From assembly GCF_023702225.1 (NCBI RefSeq), contig NZ_JAMQCO010000012.1:43630-107629 (forward strand): DNA of 64,000 bases, in the 5' to 3' direction. Within the stretch, counting starts at the first letter, position 1; each line of letters starts with the position of its first letter. The stretch comes from Aureimonas altamirensis (lineage in GTDB: Bacteria > Pseudomonadota > Alphaproteobacteria > Rhizobiales > Rhizobiaceae). The position numbers and the translations under genes are program-made. Of the stretch, positions 16,441-25,720 are shown piece after piece. Under the pieces are notes generated by a model. That model had not been told where the DNA came from. It made no database searches and saw only the letters and a program-made list of their open reading frames with translations.

Positions 16441-18151
16441 AGATCCGGGCTCCCAGAAGGCGGCGCGCGAGGATCACGAATACCGCTGTGATGATGACTT
16501 GGATGGTGGCAAGGGCCGAGACTGGGCCGTTGTCGCCCTGTGCCACGAGTTGAAGCATCGTCGTGCCGATGATTTCGGAGCCGGGCTGGTACAGGAAGAC
16601 CGCCGTGACGTATTCCTTGAAGAAGTGGATGAAGAGCAGCGCGAAGCACGAGAAAAGCGCAGGCTTGAGGATCGGCAGGATGATCCGGGTGACGGTGGTC
16701 CACCAGTCCGCGCCGGAGATGCGCGCGCCCCTGTCCAGCTCGTCGCCGATCTGCGAAAGGGCCGGTGCGATGGCTCCGAAGCCCACCGGGATGTAGCGCA
16801 GGATGAAGACGATCATCAGGACGTAGATCGTGCCCCGGATGACGTCCAGGCCGGGGATCCAGACGAGCGCGTAGAAGAAGCCGAGGCCCGCGATGATGCC
16901 CGGCAGCGCGCGCGGAAACAGCGCCAGATATTCGAGGGGGCGGGCGTATCGGAATTCCGAGCGCCGGGCGATCAGCGTTACGACGGCGATGAAGAAGGTG
17001 CCGATGATGGCCCCGAAGAACGAGACGAGCACCGTATTGACGATCGAGCGGACATAGCTGCTCGATGACAGGATCATCTCGAAATTTGCCGTCGTCAGAA
17101 GCTTCCAGAAGGGGATCAGCGGCGTCAGGAAACTGACGCTGGCGCGCATGAAGATGCCGCCGAAGACCGCGATGATGGTGAGGAAGACATAGGCGAAGAC
17201 GAGGGCGAAGGCGAACCAGCGCCAGGGCCCGAGATCCAGGATCTGCGGCCGGCTGGCCTTGCCCCGCACCGTGACGAAGCGGCCGGAATCCTTCATCAGG
17301 CGGCCCTGCAGCCAGACCAGGAAGGCGACGACCGCCAGGAGGATCAGCGCGGCGGCGCCGACGATGCCGTAATCGGGTTGCACGGCGGCGTTTATGCCCT
17401 TGTCGTACAGGAAGGTCGTGATGGTCATGATGCCGCTGGGGCCGCCGAAGAGCAGCGGAATGGCCAGCATCTCGATGCCGATGACGAAGTTGAGCACGGC
17501 GGAGTAGATGATGGCCGGCCGCATCATCGGCACGGTCACGGACCAGAGGGCACGGAACGGACCGGCGCCGGCCGAGCGCGCCGCCGATTCCAGCTGCGGA
17601 TCGGCCTTGGTGACGGCGCCGATGCACATGAGATAGGTCAACGGCGCCTGGCTGAGGCCGGCGACGATGCCCATGCCGGTCAGAGAGTAGAGGTTCCAGG
17701 GCACGCCGCCGAACCAGCTGCGCATGGCCAGCGAGAAGTAGCCGGAAGGCCCGTACATCGTGAACCAGCCGAAGGCGATGACGAGGTTGCTGACGAAGAG
17801 CGGCCAGACCATCAGCTCGCCCATCCAGATGCGGCCGGGAAGGTTGGTGCGCCCCACCACGACGGCGGCGATGGCCCCGAACAGCTGTGCGACGCCCATG
17901 GTGAGCAGCGCGAAATAGAGGGTATTGGCGAAGATGCGTCCAATGCCGGCCTCCGCCATGAGGCGGACGAAGTTCGTCAGCGTGAACGTGTTGGTGTCGG
18001 CATACAGAGGCTCGGCGAAGAACGCCTGCACGGCGATCGGCGCGATCGGCCCTATGACGAGGAGCGCCGTCAGCAGCGACACACCCCAGAAGATGAGACG
18101 CGATCGATCTATCGCGGGGCCGGGCGCCCGCGCTGGCACGGTATCGGACAT
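16433..18151 (-). CDS. ABC transporter permease, two fused MetI-type domains
   Basis: A 572-residue inner-membrane protein with about twelve hydrophobic segments arranged as two binding-protein-dependent transport permease domains in one chain, as in FbpB-like iron and related permeases. EAA-type loops are visible, for example GAGPFRALWSVTVPMMRP in the first half and SGADWWTTVTRIILPILKP in the second. ATG 18151 is chosen over an in-frame ATG at 18271 that adds an arginine/proline-rich leader. It overlaps the ATPase gene by 8 bases and follows the SBP gene by 92 bases. It forms the membrane channel of the importer. Confidence 0.9.
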   Translation of the reverse strand: MSDTVPARAPGPAIDRSRLIFWGVSLLTALLVIGPIAPIAVQAFFAEPLYADTNTFTLTNFVRLMAEAGIGRIFANTLYFALLTMGVAQLFGAIAAVVVGRTNLPGRIWMGELMVWPLFVSNLVIAFGWFTMYGPSGYFSLAMRSWFGGVPWNLYSLTGMGIVAGLSQAPLTYLMCIGAVTKADPQLESAARSAGAGPFRALWSVTVPMMRPAIIYSAVLNFVIGIEMLAIPLLFGGPSGIMTITTFLYDKGINAAVQPDYGIVGAAALILLAVVAFLVWLQGRLMKDSGRFVTVRGKASRPQILDLGPWRWFAFALVFAYVFLTIIAVFGGIFMRASVSFLTPLIPFWKLLTTANFEMILSSSSYVRSIVNTVLVSFFGAIIGTFFIAVVTLIARRSEFRYARPLEYLALFPRALPGIIAGLGFFYALVWIPGLDVIRGTIYVLMIVFILRYIPVGFGAIAPALSQIGDELDRGARISGADWWTTVTRIILPILKPALFSCFALLFIHFFKEYVTAVFLYQPGSEIIGTTMLQLVAQGDNGPVSALATIQVIITAVFVILARRLLGARIYG

Positions 18152-18243
18152 TGTTTCCACCGGGTTGTGGTGCTTCCCGCGTCGCTGCGGAGAAGACCTT
18201 GGCTGCCGTGGACGCCGCCGGCCGGCGGCGTCCGTCGGTTGCG

Positions 18244-19344
18244 TCAGCGGCCCTGCAGGGCGGCGTTCCATTTCTCGATGAAGGCAGGCCCCTCGGTGAT
18301 CAGCCGCTGGTCGAAGCCGGCCTCGATCATGTTGTCGGCCCCGATTTCCTCGGCGATGCCCTGGTAGGTGTAGCGCACCTCAGCCTCGTCGACGTCGTCG
18401 CGATAGGGCACGAGGCCGCCTTTGCCAAGCAGCGTCTGCCCTTCCTGGCTCAACGCGTAATCGAAGAACAGCTTGGCCGAATTCGGATTGGCCGCCTCCT
18501 TGGGAATGCCGAGACCGCGCAGCATCATGATGGTGCCGTCGTCCGGGAAGGCGAAGCCCAAAATCTCGCCGCCCGGCTGGTCGAGACGGGGAAAGATCGT
18601 GATGCCGGACACCCCGACGCCGACGACGTACTCGCCCGTGGCGATCTTTTCGTTCATCGCTCCGCCGGACAGCTCGACGCGCGTCATCGGGCCTATCGAA
18701 CGCAGTTGCCGCCAACCCTCTTCACCCTTGACCCCGAGATAGGTGGACCAAGCTGCGAGCGGAAAGGGGTTGCGGGCGGCGTCGTACATCGTGATACGGC
18801 CGTCGAACGCGCCCGGATCGGCCGCCGCCATCTGCGTCAGCGAGGTGAAGCCGGTCGGCCTCTGGTCTTCCGCCAACAGTGCCGTATTGTAGGTCAGGAC
18901 GAGGGGATCCGCCGAAAGCACGGCGATACCGGGATAGGGGTTTGCAAAGTCCGGCAGCTTCGAGAATTCGGGACTGTCATAGGGCATCATGCGTTCGGAT
19001 TGCCCGTAGCTTGCCCAGCGGTCGTTTGCGCCCGAAACGAGAAGATCGGCCGTGCGCGATCCGCTGCCGGCCTCCGCTTCCCAGCGCGAATGGACCGTTC
19101 CGGAACCGAGGTCCAGTGTCTCGACGTTTATCCAGGGATAGGACTGCCGGAACCCTTCGATGAGGGGTGCCCAGTTGTTGTCCGCCATGTTGGAGTAGAT
19201 GACGAGGCCGGATTCCTGCCGGGACGCCTCGACCAGCTGGTCATACGCATCGGGGTAGTAATCCGGACGCTCCTGAGCCATGCCGCCCGTCGCCCAGAAG
19301 CAGGCCGCAACTGCAATGCTGCTGCATATGATCGCAAAACGCAT
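18244..19344 (-). CDS. ABC transporter periplasmic binding protein
   Basis: A 366-residue protein with a signal peptide (hydrophobic 5-20, cleavage likely after GMA near 23). It then shows the type 2 periplasmic binding fold of the Fe3+/spermidine/2-aminoethylphosphonate group: LVIYSNMADNNWAPLIEGF, ADLLVSGANDRW, and a C-terminal SAKLFFDYALSQEGQ typical of this class. No tyrosine pair typical of iron-binding FbpA was picked out. It lies first among the transporter genes, 21 bases after the IclR gene, and provides substrate capture for the permease-ATPase pair. Confidence 0.88.
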   Translation of the reverse strand: MRFAIICSSIAVAACFWATGGMAQERPDYYPDAYDQLVEASRQESGLVIYSNMADNNWAPLIEGFRQSYPWINVETLDLGSGTVHSRWEAEAGSGSRTADLLVSGANDRWASYGQSERMMPYDSPEFSKLPDFANPYPGIAVLSADPLVLTYNTALLAEDQRPTGFTSLTQMAAADPGAFDGRITMYDAARNPFPLAAWSTYLGVKGEEGWRQLRSIGPMTRVELSGGAMNEKIATGEYVVGVGVSGITIFPRLDQPGGEILGFAFPDDGTIMMLRGLGIPKEAANPNSAKLFFDYALSQEGQTLLGKGGLVPYRDDVDEAEVRYTYQGIAEEIGADNMIEAGFDQRLITEGPAFIEKWNAALQGR

Positions 19345-19365
19345 TTCTTCTTCCTCCCGTTATCC

Positions 19366-20094
19366 TCAAGTCCGGTTGCGTCGCAGCAATTCCTCCCTGA
19401 TGCGTGCAACCGTCTGAACTGCCGTAGTCTTCAACGCGTCCAGCTGGGCGACGACCCTGTCGCGCGGCCCCGCAAGGTTGACGGCCGCTACCGGTTGGCC
19501 GTCGGCATTCAGGATCGGAGCGGCGACACCCGCTGCGCCATCGACGAGCCCTTGCCGGTTCGAATAGACGCCGTCGCGCCTGGCGCGCTCCATGGCGGCC
19601 TCCAATGCGGTCCGATCGCCGGTAGAGCCGGCGAGAAGGGCGGCGAGCTGCTCCTGCGTACTATGCGCAAGGATGACGATGCCGCTGGCGACGTCCGAAA
19701 TGTCGCGGGTCTGGCCGATGTCGCGGTCGTAGCGGATTTCGCGATCCGGCAGCACCTTGTTCAGGTAACGGATGCGCCCGTTGTCGACCACGGCGACGAA
19801 ACCCGTTTCGCGGACGGAGGCGACGGCAGCCTTCAGATGCGGCTCCGCCACGCGCAGCAGGGTGCCCCAGGCGCGGCCCGTCGAATCCATCTCGCCCGGC
19901 AGGCGGGCCAGTGCGTATCGGCCATCGGGCAGCCGCTCGGCATAGCCGCGGTCCACCAGCGTCCGCAACAGCAGCAGCATCGAGCTCTTCGGGGTCGCCA
20001 TCGCCTGCGCGGCATCGGCAAGCCCGAAGGGCGCCGCCTGCCCGGCCATCCACTCGACCAGATCGAGTATCCGTTCGGCTCCCCGCCCGCTCAC
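19366..20094 (-). CDS. IclR-family transcriptional regulator
   Basis: A 242-residue IclR regulator: N-terminal winged HTH (ILDLVEWMAGQAAPFGLADAAQAM, then TPKSSMLLLLRTLVDRGYAER) and a C-terminal effector-binding domain with the family pattern VRETGFVAVVDNGRIRYL and GVAAPILNADGQPVAAVNLAGP. It is the first gene of the minus-strand catabolic operon, 21 bases ahead of the SBP, so it probably controls the whole unit in response to the imported substrate. A GTTCA / TGAAC palindrome lies 20-35 bases upstream of its start. Confidence 0.92.
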   Translation of the reverse strand: MSGRGAERILDLVEWMAGQAAPFGLADAAQAMATPKSSMLLLLRTLVDRGYAERLPDGRYALARLPGEMDSTGRAWGTLLRVAEPHLKAAVASVRETGFVAVVDNGRIRYLNKVLPDREIRYDRDIGQTRDISDVASGIVILAHSTQEQLAALLAGSTGDRTALEAAMERARRDGVYSNRQGLVDGAAGVAAPILNADGQPVAAVNLAGPRDRVVAQLDALKTTAVQTVARIREELLRRNRT

Positions 20095-20113
20095 GCTTGG
20101 TATCCTCCCTTGC

Positions 20114-20129
20114 GTTCATTATTTTGAAC
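20114..20129. promoter_or_regulatory. Candidate IclR operator
   Basis: GTTCA (20114-20118), six AT-only bases, TGAAC (20125-20129): a 16-base palindrome 20 bases before the IclR start codon. IclR proteins usually bind short AT-centred palindromes near their own promoter, so autoregulation is plausible. The evidence is symmetry and location only. Confidence 0.4.
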
Positions 20130-20170
20130 GCGTTTATTATTGTGGATGTTATCCGCCTCCAGTCCGGGCG

Positions 20171-21094
20171 TCAAGCCTTGAGGCGATCTGGCTCCAGTTC
20201 GGCCAGCGCCTGCACGCATTCGCGAATGGCCTGCATGGCAAGTTCGGCCAGGCTGCCGGGTGGATCGCCGCGCAACGAGACGATGCCGAGGGACCGTTCC
20301 GGCGCTCCCCGTAGATCGTGGATGGCAAGGTCTTTCTCGCGGATCATCATCGCAGCAAGACAGGGCAGCAGCGCCACTCCGAAGCCTGCGGCCACGAACT
20401 TGCCGATCGTCGCCAGGTGCTCGAATTCCATGACCGGGCGAAACTGCATGTCGAGTTGCAGGTAGGCGCTGTCGGCATAGAGGCGCGCTGCCGTGCCGCG
20501 CGGCATGGAGATGAGGCCGAGGTCGATGGCGGAGGCAAGGTCCGGCGGTGTCCGGCCGGCAAGGCGCGGATCGTCGCGGCGACCCAGAAGCACATACCGG
20601 TCGCGCAGGAATTCCTCGTAGCGGATATCGCTTTCCGAAGGGTCCGCCGACGTCAGCGCGAAGTCCACGGCACGCGCGCGCAAGAGGTCCAGCGTGGCGT
20701 CGGACAATGCGTCACGAACCTCTATCTGGGCATCCGGAACGGCGTCGCGCACCGCCAGCGCCACTTGCGGCATCAGCATGGCCGCGAGGGAAGGCAGCGC
20801 CGCCACCGAAAGCCTCCGGCCGCGCCGCTCGATGACGCCGCCCATCGCATTCAGCCCGTTGTCGTAATCGTCCAGCATCCGCTGGGCGATGCGCACGAGG
20901 GCGCTTGCGTCGGGGGTGATGCGTACGCTGCGCGTCGTGCGGTAGAACAGGCGCGTGCCCAGCGCTTCCTCCATGCTGCGCACGATGCGGCTGAGGGCCG
21001 GCTGCGTCATGTGGAACCGGTCGGCCGTGCGGCTGAAGCTGAGCGTCTCCGACAGGGATACGAGGATTCGAAGCTGGCGGGGGGAAAGATTCAT
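20171..21094 (-). CDS. LysR-family transcriptional regulator
   Basis: A 307-residue LysR protein. The HTH begins at the N-terminus (LSPRQLRILVSLSETLSFSR, TADRFHMTQPALSRIVRSME, EALGTRLFYRTTR) and the substrate-binding domain follows. It is divergent from the IlvD-like dehydratase gene across 88 bases, the classic arrangement for a LysR regulator of a catabolic operon. An imperfect 7-5-7 palindrome lies in that gap. The effector is probably a substrate or intermediate of the plus-strand block. Confidence 0.93.
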   Translation of the reverse strand: MNLSPRQLRILVSLSETLSFSRTADRFHMTQPALSRIVRSMEEALGTRLFYRTTRSVRITPDASALVRIAQRMLDDYDNGLNAMGGVIERRGRRLSVAALPSLAAMLMPQVALAVRDAVPDAQIEVRDALSDATLDLLRARAVDFALTSADPSESDIRYEEFLRDRYVLLGRRDDPRLAGRTPPDLASAIDLGLISMPRGTAARLYADSAYLQLDMQFRPVMEFEHLATIGKFVAAGFGVALLPCLAAMMIREKDLAIHDLRGAPERSLGIVSLRGDPPGSLAELAMQAIRECVQALAELEPDRLKA

Positions 21095-21109
21095 GCCAAA
21101 TCCGTTTCA

Positions 21110-21128
21110 ATTTATGCAAATCATGAAT
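21110..21128. promoter_or_regulatory. Candidate LysR box
   Basis: ATTTATG, five bases, CATGAAT: a 19-base imperfect palindrome (6 of 7 positions) with T-N11-A character, midway between the divergent LysR and dehydratase starts. Such sites are where LysR regulators repress themselves and activate the neighbour. No experimental support. Confidence 0.4.
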
Positions 21129-21182
21129 TTAACATATGAAACCGCCTCGTCGTAACCTTGTCCTTCTAGAGGGAGGACCGGT

Positions 21183-22907
21183 ATGAGCGACGGCGAGGAG
21201 ACCGCGCGCGGCATGGCGCGCGGGTTGACGAACTACGGCGACAGGGATTTTGCGCGCTATCTCCGGCGTTCCTTCGCGCTGTCGATGGGCTATTCGCGCG
21301 AAGCGCTGGACAGGCCCGTGGTCGGGATCAACTCGACGCCGAGTGGCTTCAACAACTGCCACCGCACCATGCCGGAACTGGTGGAGGCGGTCCGCCGAGG
21401 CGCGATGATGGCCGGCGCGCTGCCGGTGGAGTTTCCCACCATCTCGCTGGGCGAGCCCTATCTGACGCCCACCAGCCTGAAATTTCGCAACCTGATGTCG
21501 ATGGATGTGGAGGAGATGGTCCGCGCCCAGCCGATGGACAGCGTCGTGCTGATCGGCGGGTGCGACAAGACCGTGCCGGCCCAGATCATGGGCGCCCTGT
21601 CCACCGACCGGCCCGCCGTGATGCTGGTGACGGGGCCCATGATGACGGGCCGCTACAAGGGCGAGCGGCTCGGCGCCTGCACCGATTGCCGCCGCTACTG
21701 GGCGCGCTTCCGGGCGGGCGAGGTGGATGGCGACGAGATCGGCAGGGTGGAGTCCAACCTTGCCACCACGGCCGGCACCTGCGCGGTCATGGGTACGGCC
21801 AGCACCATGGCCTGCCTTGCGGAAGTGCTCGGCTTCGGGCTTGCCGGCTCCGCCACGGCCCCCGCCGTCCACGCCGACCGGCTGCGCATCGCCGAGGACA
21901 CCGGCCGCATCGCGGCCTGGCTCGCGACGGATCCGAAGGCGGTCCGGCCGACCGAACTCGTCACCGAGCGCTCGCTCGACAACGCGATGCGGATCCTGCT
22001 GGCGCTTTCGGGCTCGACGAACGCGCTCGTGCATCTGGCGGCCATCGCCGGTCGCGCGGGCATTCGCCTGTCCTTGCGGCGGCTCAACGAACTGGCCGAG
22101 ACGACACCCGTCCTGGTCAACCTCAAGCCGGTCGGTTCCAACTATATGGAGGATCTGCACGCGGCGGGCGGCATGCCCGCCCTGATGTGGGAGCTGCGCC
22201 ACCTTCTGGACCTCGACTGCCGTACCGTGACGGGCGATAGGTTGGGCGACAGGCTCGACGGCTTCGACCCCGGCACGATCGACCATTCGGTCATCCGCCG
22301 CTTCGACGAGCCGATCGAACCGAAGGGCGGGTTGATTGCCCTTTTCGGCAATCTCGCGCCGGACGGTGCAATCCTAAAGCGCGCGGCCGCGACACCGGAG
22401 CTTCTGGAGAAGGAGGCCCGGGCGGTGGTCTTCTCCTCGCTGGAGGATTTGGCGGCACGGGTGGACGATCCGTCGCTGGACGTGCGCGCCGATGACGCCC
22501 TCGTGCTGCGGAATGCCGGACCGACCAGCCCCGCGGCGATGCCGGAAGCGGGCTACCTGCCCATTCCGCGCAAGCTGGCGGCGGCAGGCGTGAAGGACAT
22601 GATCCGCATATCCGATGCCCGCATGAGCGGAACCGCCTTCGGGGCGATCGTGCTGCACGTTTCGCCCGATGCCGCGTCGGGCGGGCCGCTGGCGCTGGTG
22701 CGGGACGGCGACCGGATCCGCCTGTCTGCCTCCGGCAACCGCATAGAGCTTTTGGTGGACGAGGCGGAGCTGGTGCGCCGCAGGGCGGACTTGCCGCCAC
22801 CGCTGCCGCCGGCCCAGCGCGGCTACGCCGCCCTTTACGACAGGCACGTCACGCAGGCCCCATCGGGCTGCGACTTCGACTTCCTGCAGCATCCCAAGGC
22901 CCGCTGA
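21183..22907 (+). CDS. IlvD/Edd family dehydratase (sugar-acid or dihydroxy-acid)
   Basis: A 574-residue dehydratase. Cysteines expected to bind the Fe-S cluster are present in GFNNCHRTMPEL, GGCDKTVPAQ and TTAGTCAVMGTAS. The overall sequence fits the IlvD/Edd superfamily, closer to aldonate (arabonate/xylonate-type) dehydratases than to biosynthetic IlvD. It removes water from a 2,3-dihydroxy acid to give a 2-keto-3-deoxy acid. GGGAGG precedes ATG 21183. It heads the plus-strand block under the divergent LysR gene, and the DapA-family enzyme in the other block could act on its product. Substrate unknown. Confidence 0.85.
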   Translation: MSDGEETARGMARGLTNYGDRDFARYLRRSFALSMGYSREALDRPVVGINSTPSGFNNCHRTMPELVEAVRRGAMMAGALPVEFPTISLGEPYLTPTSLKFRNLMSMDVEEMVRAQPMDSVVLIGGCDKTVPAQIMGALSTDRPAVMLVTGPMMTGRYKGERLGACTDCRRYWARFRAGEVDGDEIGRVESNLATTAGTCAVMGTASTMACLAEVLGFGLAGSATAPAVHADRLRIAEDTGRIAAWLATDPKAVRPTELVTERSLDNAMRILLALSGSTNALVHLAAIAGRAGIRLSLRRLNELAETTPVLVNLKPVGSNYMEDLHAAGGMPALMWELRHLLDLDCRTVTGDRLGDRLDGFDPGTIDHSVIRRFDEPIEPKGGLIALFGNLAPDGAILKRAAATPELLEKEARAVVFSSLEDLAARVDDPSLDVRADDALVLRNAGPTSPAAMPEAGYLPIPRKLAAAGVKDMIRISDARMSGTAFGAIVLHVSPDAASGGPLALVRDGDRIRLSASGNRIELLVDEAELVRRRADLPPPLPPAQRGYAALYDRHVTQAPSGCDFDFLQHPKAR

Positions 22908-22956
22908 AGAAGGCCGTTTGCCGCAGGGCATGCAACGACAATCGGGAGGATACCGC

Positions 22957-23919
22957 ATGAAGAACCTGATCGGGGCCGCGGCGCTTGCTTTCGCCATGGT
23001 GGCCGGGCCGGCCGTCGCACAGGACTATCCGTCGCGGCCGATCACCATGATCGTGCCCTATACGCCGGGCGGGGCGACGGACATCATCGGCCGGGTCATC
23101 GCCGAGGGGCTGCGCGGCCAGCTCGGCCAGTCCGTCATCGTGGAAAACGTCGCGGGGGCGGGCGGCAGCGTCGGCGCCCTGCAGGCGTCCCGGGCGCAGC
23201 CGGACGGTTACACCATCCTGATGGGAGCGCTGACCAGCCATTCCATCAACATGAACCTGACCCCGCCGCCAGGCTTCGACCTGACGACGGATTTCGAGAC
23301 GGCAGGCCTTGCCGGCTTCGTGCCGCTGGCGCTGGTGACGCGGCCCGGCTTCGAGGCAGAGAACGTCGCCGAACTCATCGAGATGGCGAAGGCTGCCCCC
23401 GGCGAACTCACCTATGCATCGTCCGGTGCGGGCTCGCCGCAACATCTGGGCATGGAGATGCTGAAGGACATGGCCGGCCTCGACATCGTCCACGTGCCTT
23501 ATCAAGGCTCGTCGCCGGCCGTCACCGACCTGATGGGCGGCCATGTCGACGTGATGATCGACACCGTTCCGTCCATCCTGCCATCGGTGACGGGCGGCGG
23601 TCTTCGGGTGCTCGGCGTCGCGACGCTGGAGCCGTCCCCCTTCCTGGAAGGGGTGCCCACCATCGCCTCGGGCGGCGTCGAGGGATTCGAGGTCTTGTCC
23701 TGGTTCGGCGTACTGCTGCCGAAGGATACGCCCGACGCCGTTGCAGAGCGCCTCAATACGGCGATCAACGCGGTCCTGGCGGATGAAGAGGTACTGGCTG
23801 CGCTGAACCGTCAGGGCGTCGTGCCGGCGCCGGGCTCGCGTGCGGACCAGACCGGGCGCATGCAGGCGGAAATCGAAAAATGGCGCGGCGTCATCGCGGC
23901 CGCCGGCCCCATGGAGTGA
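22957..23919 (+). CDS. TctC-family (Bug) tricarboxylate transporter binding protein
   Basis: A 320-residue exported binding protein. A signal peptide ends near AVAQ (residue 21), followed by the family opening YPSRPITMIVPYTPGGATD and ENVAGAGGSVGA, both typical of Bug/TctC receptors. ATG 22957 with GGGAGGA just ahead is chosen over the ATG at 22918. The TctA and TctB membrane subunits are not in the window, so it is an orphan receptor here, as is common for this family. It probably captures the acid degraded by the neighbouring enzymes, or a related one. Confidence 0.9.
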   Translation: MKNLIGAAALAFAMVAGPAVAQDYPSRPITMIVPYTPGGATDIIGRVIAEGLRGQLGQSVIVENVAGAGGSVGALQASRAQPDGYTILMGALTSHSINMNLTPPPGFDLTTDFETAGLAGFVPLALVTRPGFEAENVAELIEMAKAAPGELTYASSGAGSPQHLGMEMLKDMAGLDIVHVPYQGSSPAVTDLMGGHVDVMIDTVPSILPSVTGGGLRVLGVATLEPSPFLEGVPTIASGGVEGFEVLSWFGVLLPKDTPDAVAERLNTAINAVLADEEVLAALNRQGVVPAPGSRADQTGRMQAEIEKWRGVIAAAGPME

Positions 23920-23924
23920 ACGAA

Positions 23925-24875
23925 ATGACGCAAGCGCACAGAGCGGTGGTCGTCGGCGGGGGCACGATGGGGGCGGATGTCGCCATCGTCTTCGCACGCG
24001 GTGGCTGGCCGGTGACCGTGGTCGAGCCGGGCGCGGCACGACGCCAGAGCCTGCCGACCTATTGGCAGGCCGAACTGGCGGAAACCGGTCATGCCGCCGA
24101 CGCCGCCGCCATCGGCGCCGTGGCGGACCTCGACGATGTCGACTGGCCCGCCGTCGCCATCGTGGTGGATTGCGCCCCCGAGCGGCTGGATGTGAAACGC
24201 GCGCTTTTCGCCGGCCTGGTGGAGCGCGCGCCGGAGGCGGCCATCCTGGCGTCCAATTCGTCCGGCTTCCCCATCTCGTCCATCGGGGCGGGGCTGGCGA
24301 CGCGCCATCGCATGGCCAACCTGCACTTCTTCATGCCGGCGCATCGCGTGCCGCTGGTGGAGGTGGTGTCGTCCGCAGAAACCGCGCCGGAAACCGCGGA
24401 CACGCTGATGGCGACGATGCGCGATCTCGGCCGCGTGCCCGTTCATGTCCGGCGCGACCTGCCGGGCTTTCTCGCCAACCGCATGCAGCACGCCCTGGCG
24501 CGGGAAGCCTTCGCCCTGATCGACGCGGGCGTCGCCACGCCCGAAGATGTCGATGCCGCCGTACGTTTCGGCTTCGGCTTCCGCTATGTCGCGGCCGGCC
24601 CGGCCCTGCAGCGCGACCATGCCGGGCTCGACGTCCATCACGCCGCCGCCGCCACCATGTATCCGTCGCTGTCGGCATCGCACGAGCCCGCCCGCGCCCT
24701 CGGCGATCGCGTCGCGGAGGGCCGTCTCGGGATGAAGGCCGGGGCAGGCTTCTACGATTGGCCGGAGGCCGAGGCCGCAGCCGAAAAGGCTCGCTATCGG
24801 ATGGCGCTGTCTGAGGCGCTCGGCATCGTAGAAGCGGACCTGCCTCCCATCCGCCGGCGCGAGGGGGCGGCATGA
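23925..24875 (+). CDS. 3-hydroxyacyl-CoA dehydrogenase family protein
   Basis: A 316-residue NAD-dependent dehydrogenase. The Rossmann motif VVGGGTMGADVA is at the N-terminus, SNSSGF and the HFFMPAH catalytic-histidine region (normally HFFNP) follow, and the C-terminal domain has the GLDVHH and MKAGAGFYDWP patterns of the family. Relatives include L-carnitine dehydrogenase and L-gulonate dehydrogenase besides beta-oxidation enzymes. ATG 23925 lies 5 bases after the TctC stop, and its end overlaps the BKACE gene by 4 bases. It may oxidise the 3-hydroxy acid whose keto product feeds the next enzyme. Confidence 0.85.
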   Translation: MTQAHRAVVVGGGTMGADVAIVFARGGWPVTVVEPGAARRQSLPTYWQAELAETGHAADAAAIGAVADLDDVDWPAVAIVVDCAPERLDVKRALFAGLVERAPEAAILASNSSGFPISSIGAGLATRHRMANLHFFMPAHRVPLVEVVSSAETAPETADTLMATMRDLGRVPVHVRRDLPGFLANRMQHALAREAFALIDAGVATPEDVDAAVRFGFGFRYVAAGPALQRDHAGLDVHHAAAATMYPSLSASHEPARALGDRVAEGRLGMKAGAGFYDWPEAEAAAEKARYRMALSEALGIVEADLPPIRRREGAA

Positions 24876-25687
24876 AGGCGGTGCGCCCCGTCGCCGTCAC
24901 CGTCGCGCCGAACGGCTCCTACAAGACGAAGGCCGACCACCCCGCCGTGCCGCTGACGCTGCCGGAACTGGTCGATTGCGCAATTGCCTGCCATGAGGCG
25001 GGCGCCGGCATGTTCCACCTGCATGTACGGGACGCTGCCGGCGGCCATCTCCTCGACGCCGAAGCGTACCGGGCGGCCAGTGTGGCCATCCGCGCGGCGG
25101 TCGGGCCCGACCTCGTCATCCAACCGACCTCGGAGGCGGCGGGGCGGTACGGACCGCAGGCGCAGATGCATGTCGTGGAGGCCACCCAGCCCGAGGCGGT
25201 TTCGCTTGCCCTGCGTGAGATCGTGCCGGACGAGGACGGCGTATCGGCGGCATCGGCCTTCATCGAACGGCTCGATGCGCGGGAGACGATGGTGCAGGTG
25301 ATCCTCTATTGCGCCGACGACCTTGCCCGCTATCGGGCGCTGCGGCGGCGCGGAGCGTTCGGTGCGCGCCGGCAGACGCTGCTGTTCGTACTCGGACGCT
25401 ACACGCCCGGCCAGCGTTCGAGCCCGCCGGATATCCTGCCCTTTCTTGCGGAGCCCGTCGACGAGACATTCGCCGTGTGCGCCTTCGGCCCGGCCGAGCA
25501 GGATTGCGTGCTGGCCGCGGCCCTTCTGGGGGGCGATGCCCGCGTCGGCTTCGAGAACAATCTCTTCAAGCCGGACGGTGGCCTCGCGCCCGACAATACG
25601 GCTCTCGTCTCCGGCCTCGTGCGGGCGCTTGCCGCCCTCGGAAGAAGGCCGGCCACGGCGGACGAAATCCGCAGCCAATACGCCTGA
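24872..25687 (+). CDS. Beta-keto acid cleavage enzyme (BKACE, DUF849)
   Basis: A 271-residue TIM-barrel enzyme of the BKACE family: VTVAPNGSYKTKADHPAVP at the start, the Zn-binding HLHVRD near 47-52, QPTSEA, and GFENN near 223 (the usual RVGFEDN-like site). BKACE enzymes convert a beta-keto acid plus acetyl-CoA to a CoA ester plus acetoacetate; the first was 3-keto-5-aminohexanoate cleavage enzyme. It overlaps the dehydrogenase gene upstream, so a step that first makes a beta-keto acid from a beta-hydroxy acid is likely. The side-chain specificity cannot be read from the sequence. Confidence 0.88.
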   Translation: MKAVRPVAVTVAPNGSYKTKADHPAVPLTLPELVDCAIACHEAGAGMFHLHVRDAAGGHLLDAEAYRAASVAIRAAVGPDLVIQPTSEAAGRYGPQAQMHVVEATQPEAVSLALREIVPDEDGVSAASAFIERLDARETMVQVILYCADDLARYRALRRRGAFGARRQTLLFVLGRYTPGQRSSPPDILPFLAEPVDETFAVCAFGPAEQDCVLAAALLGGDARVGFENNLFKPDGGLAPDNTALVSGLVRALAALGRRPATADEIRSQYA

Positions 25688-25720
25688 GAGCAGTATATAG
25701 GGTGAGACATCTGAGGGCCG

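Noticed and set aside
21129..22286. 385-codon minus-strand frame opposite the dehydratase
   Set aside because: Composition of a shadow frame and no homology pattern; dehydratase Fe-S motifs are on the plus strand.
22957..23919. Full tripartite tricarboxylate transporter
   Set aside because: Only the TctC binding protein is present; TctA and TctB are absent from the window.
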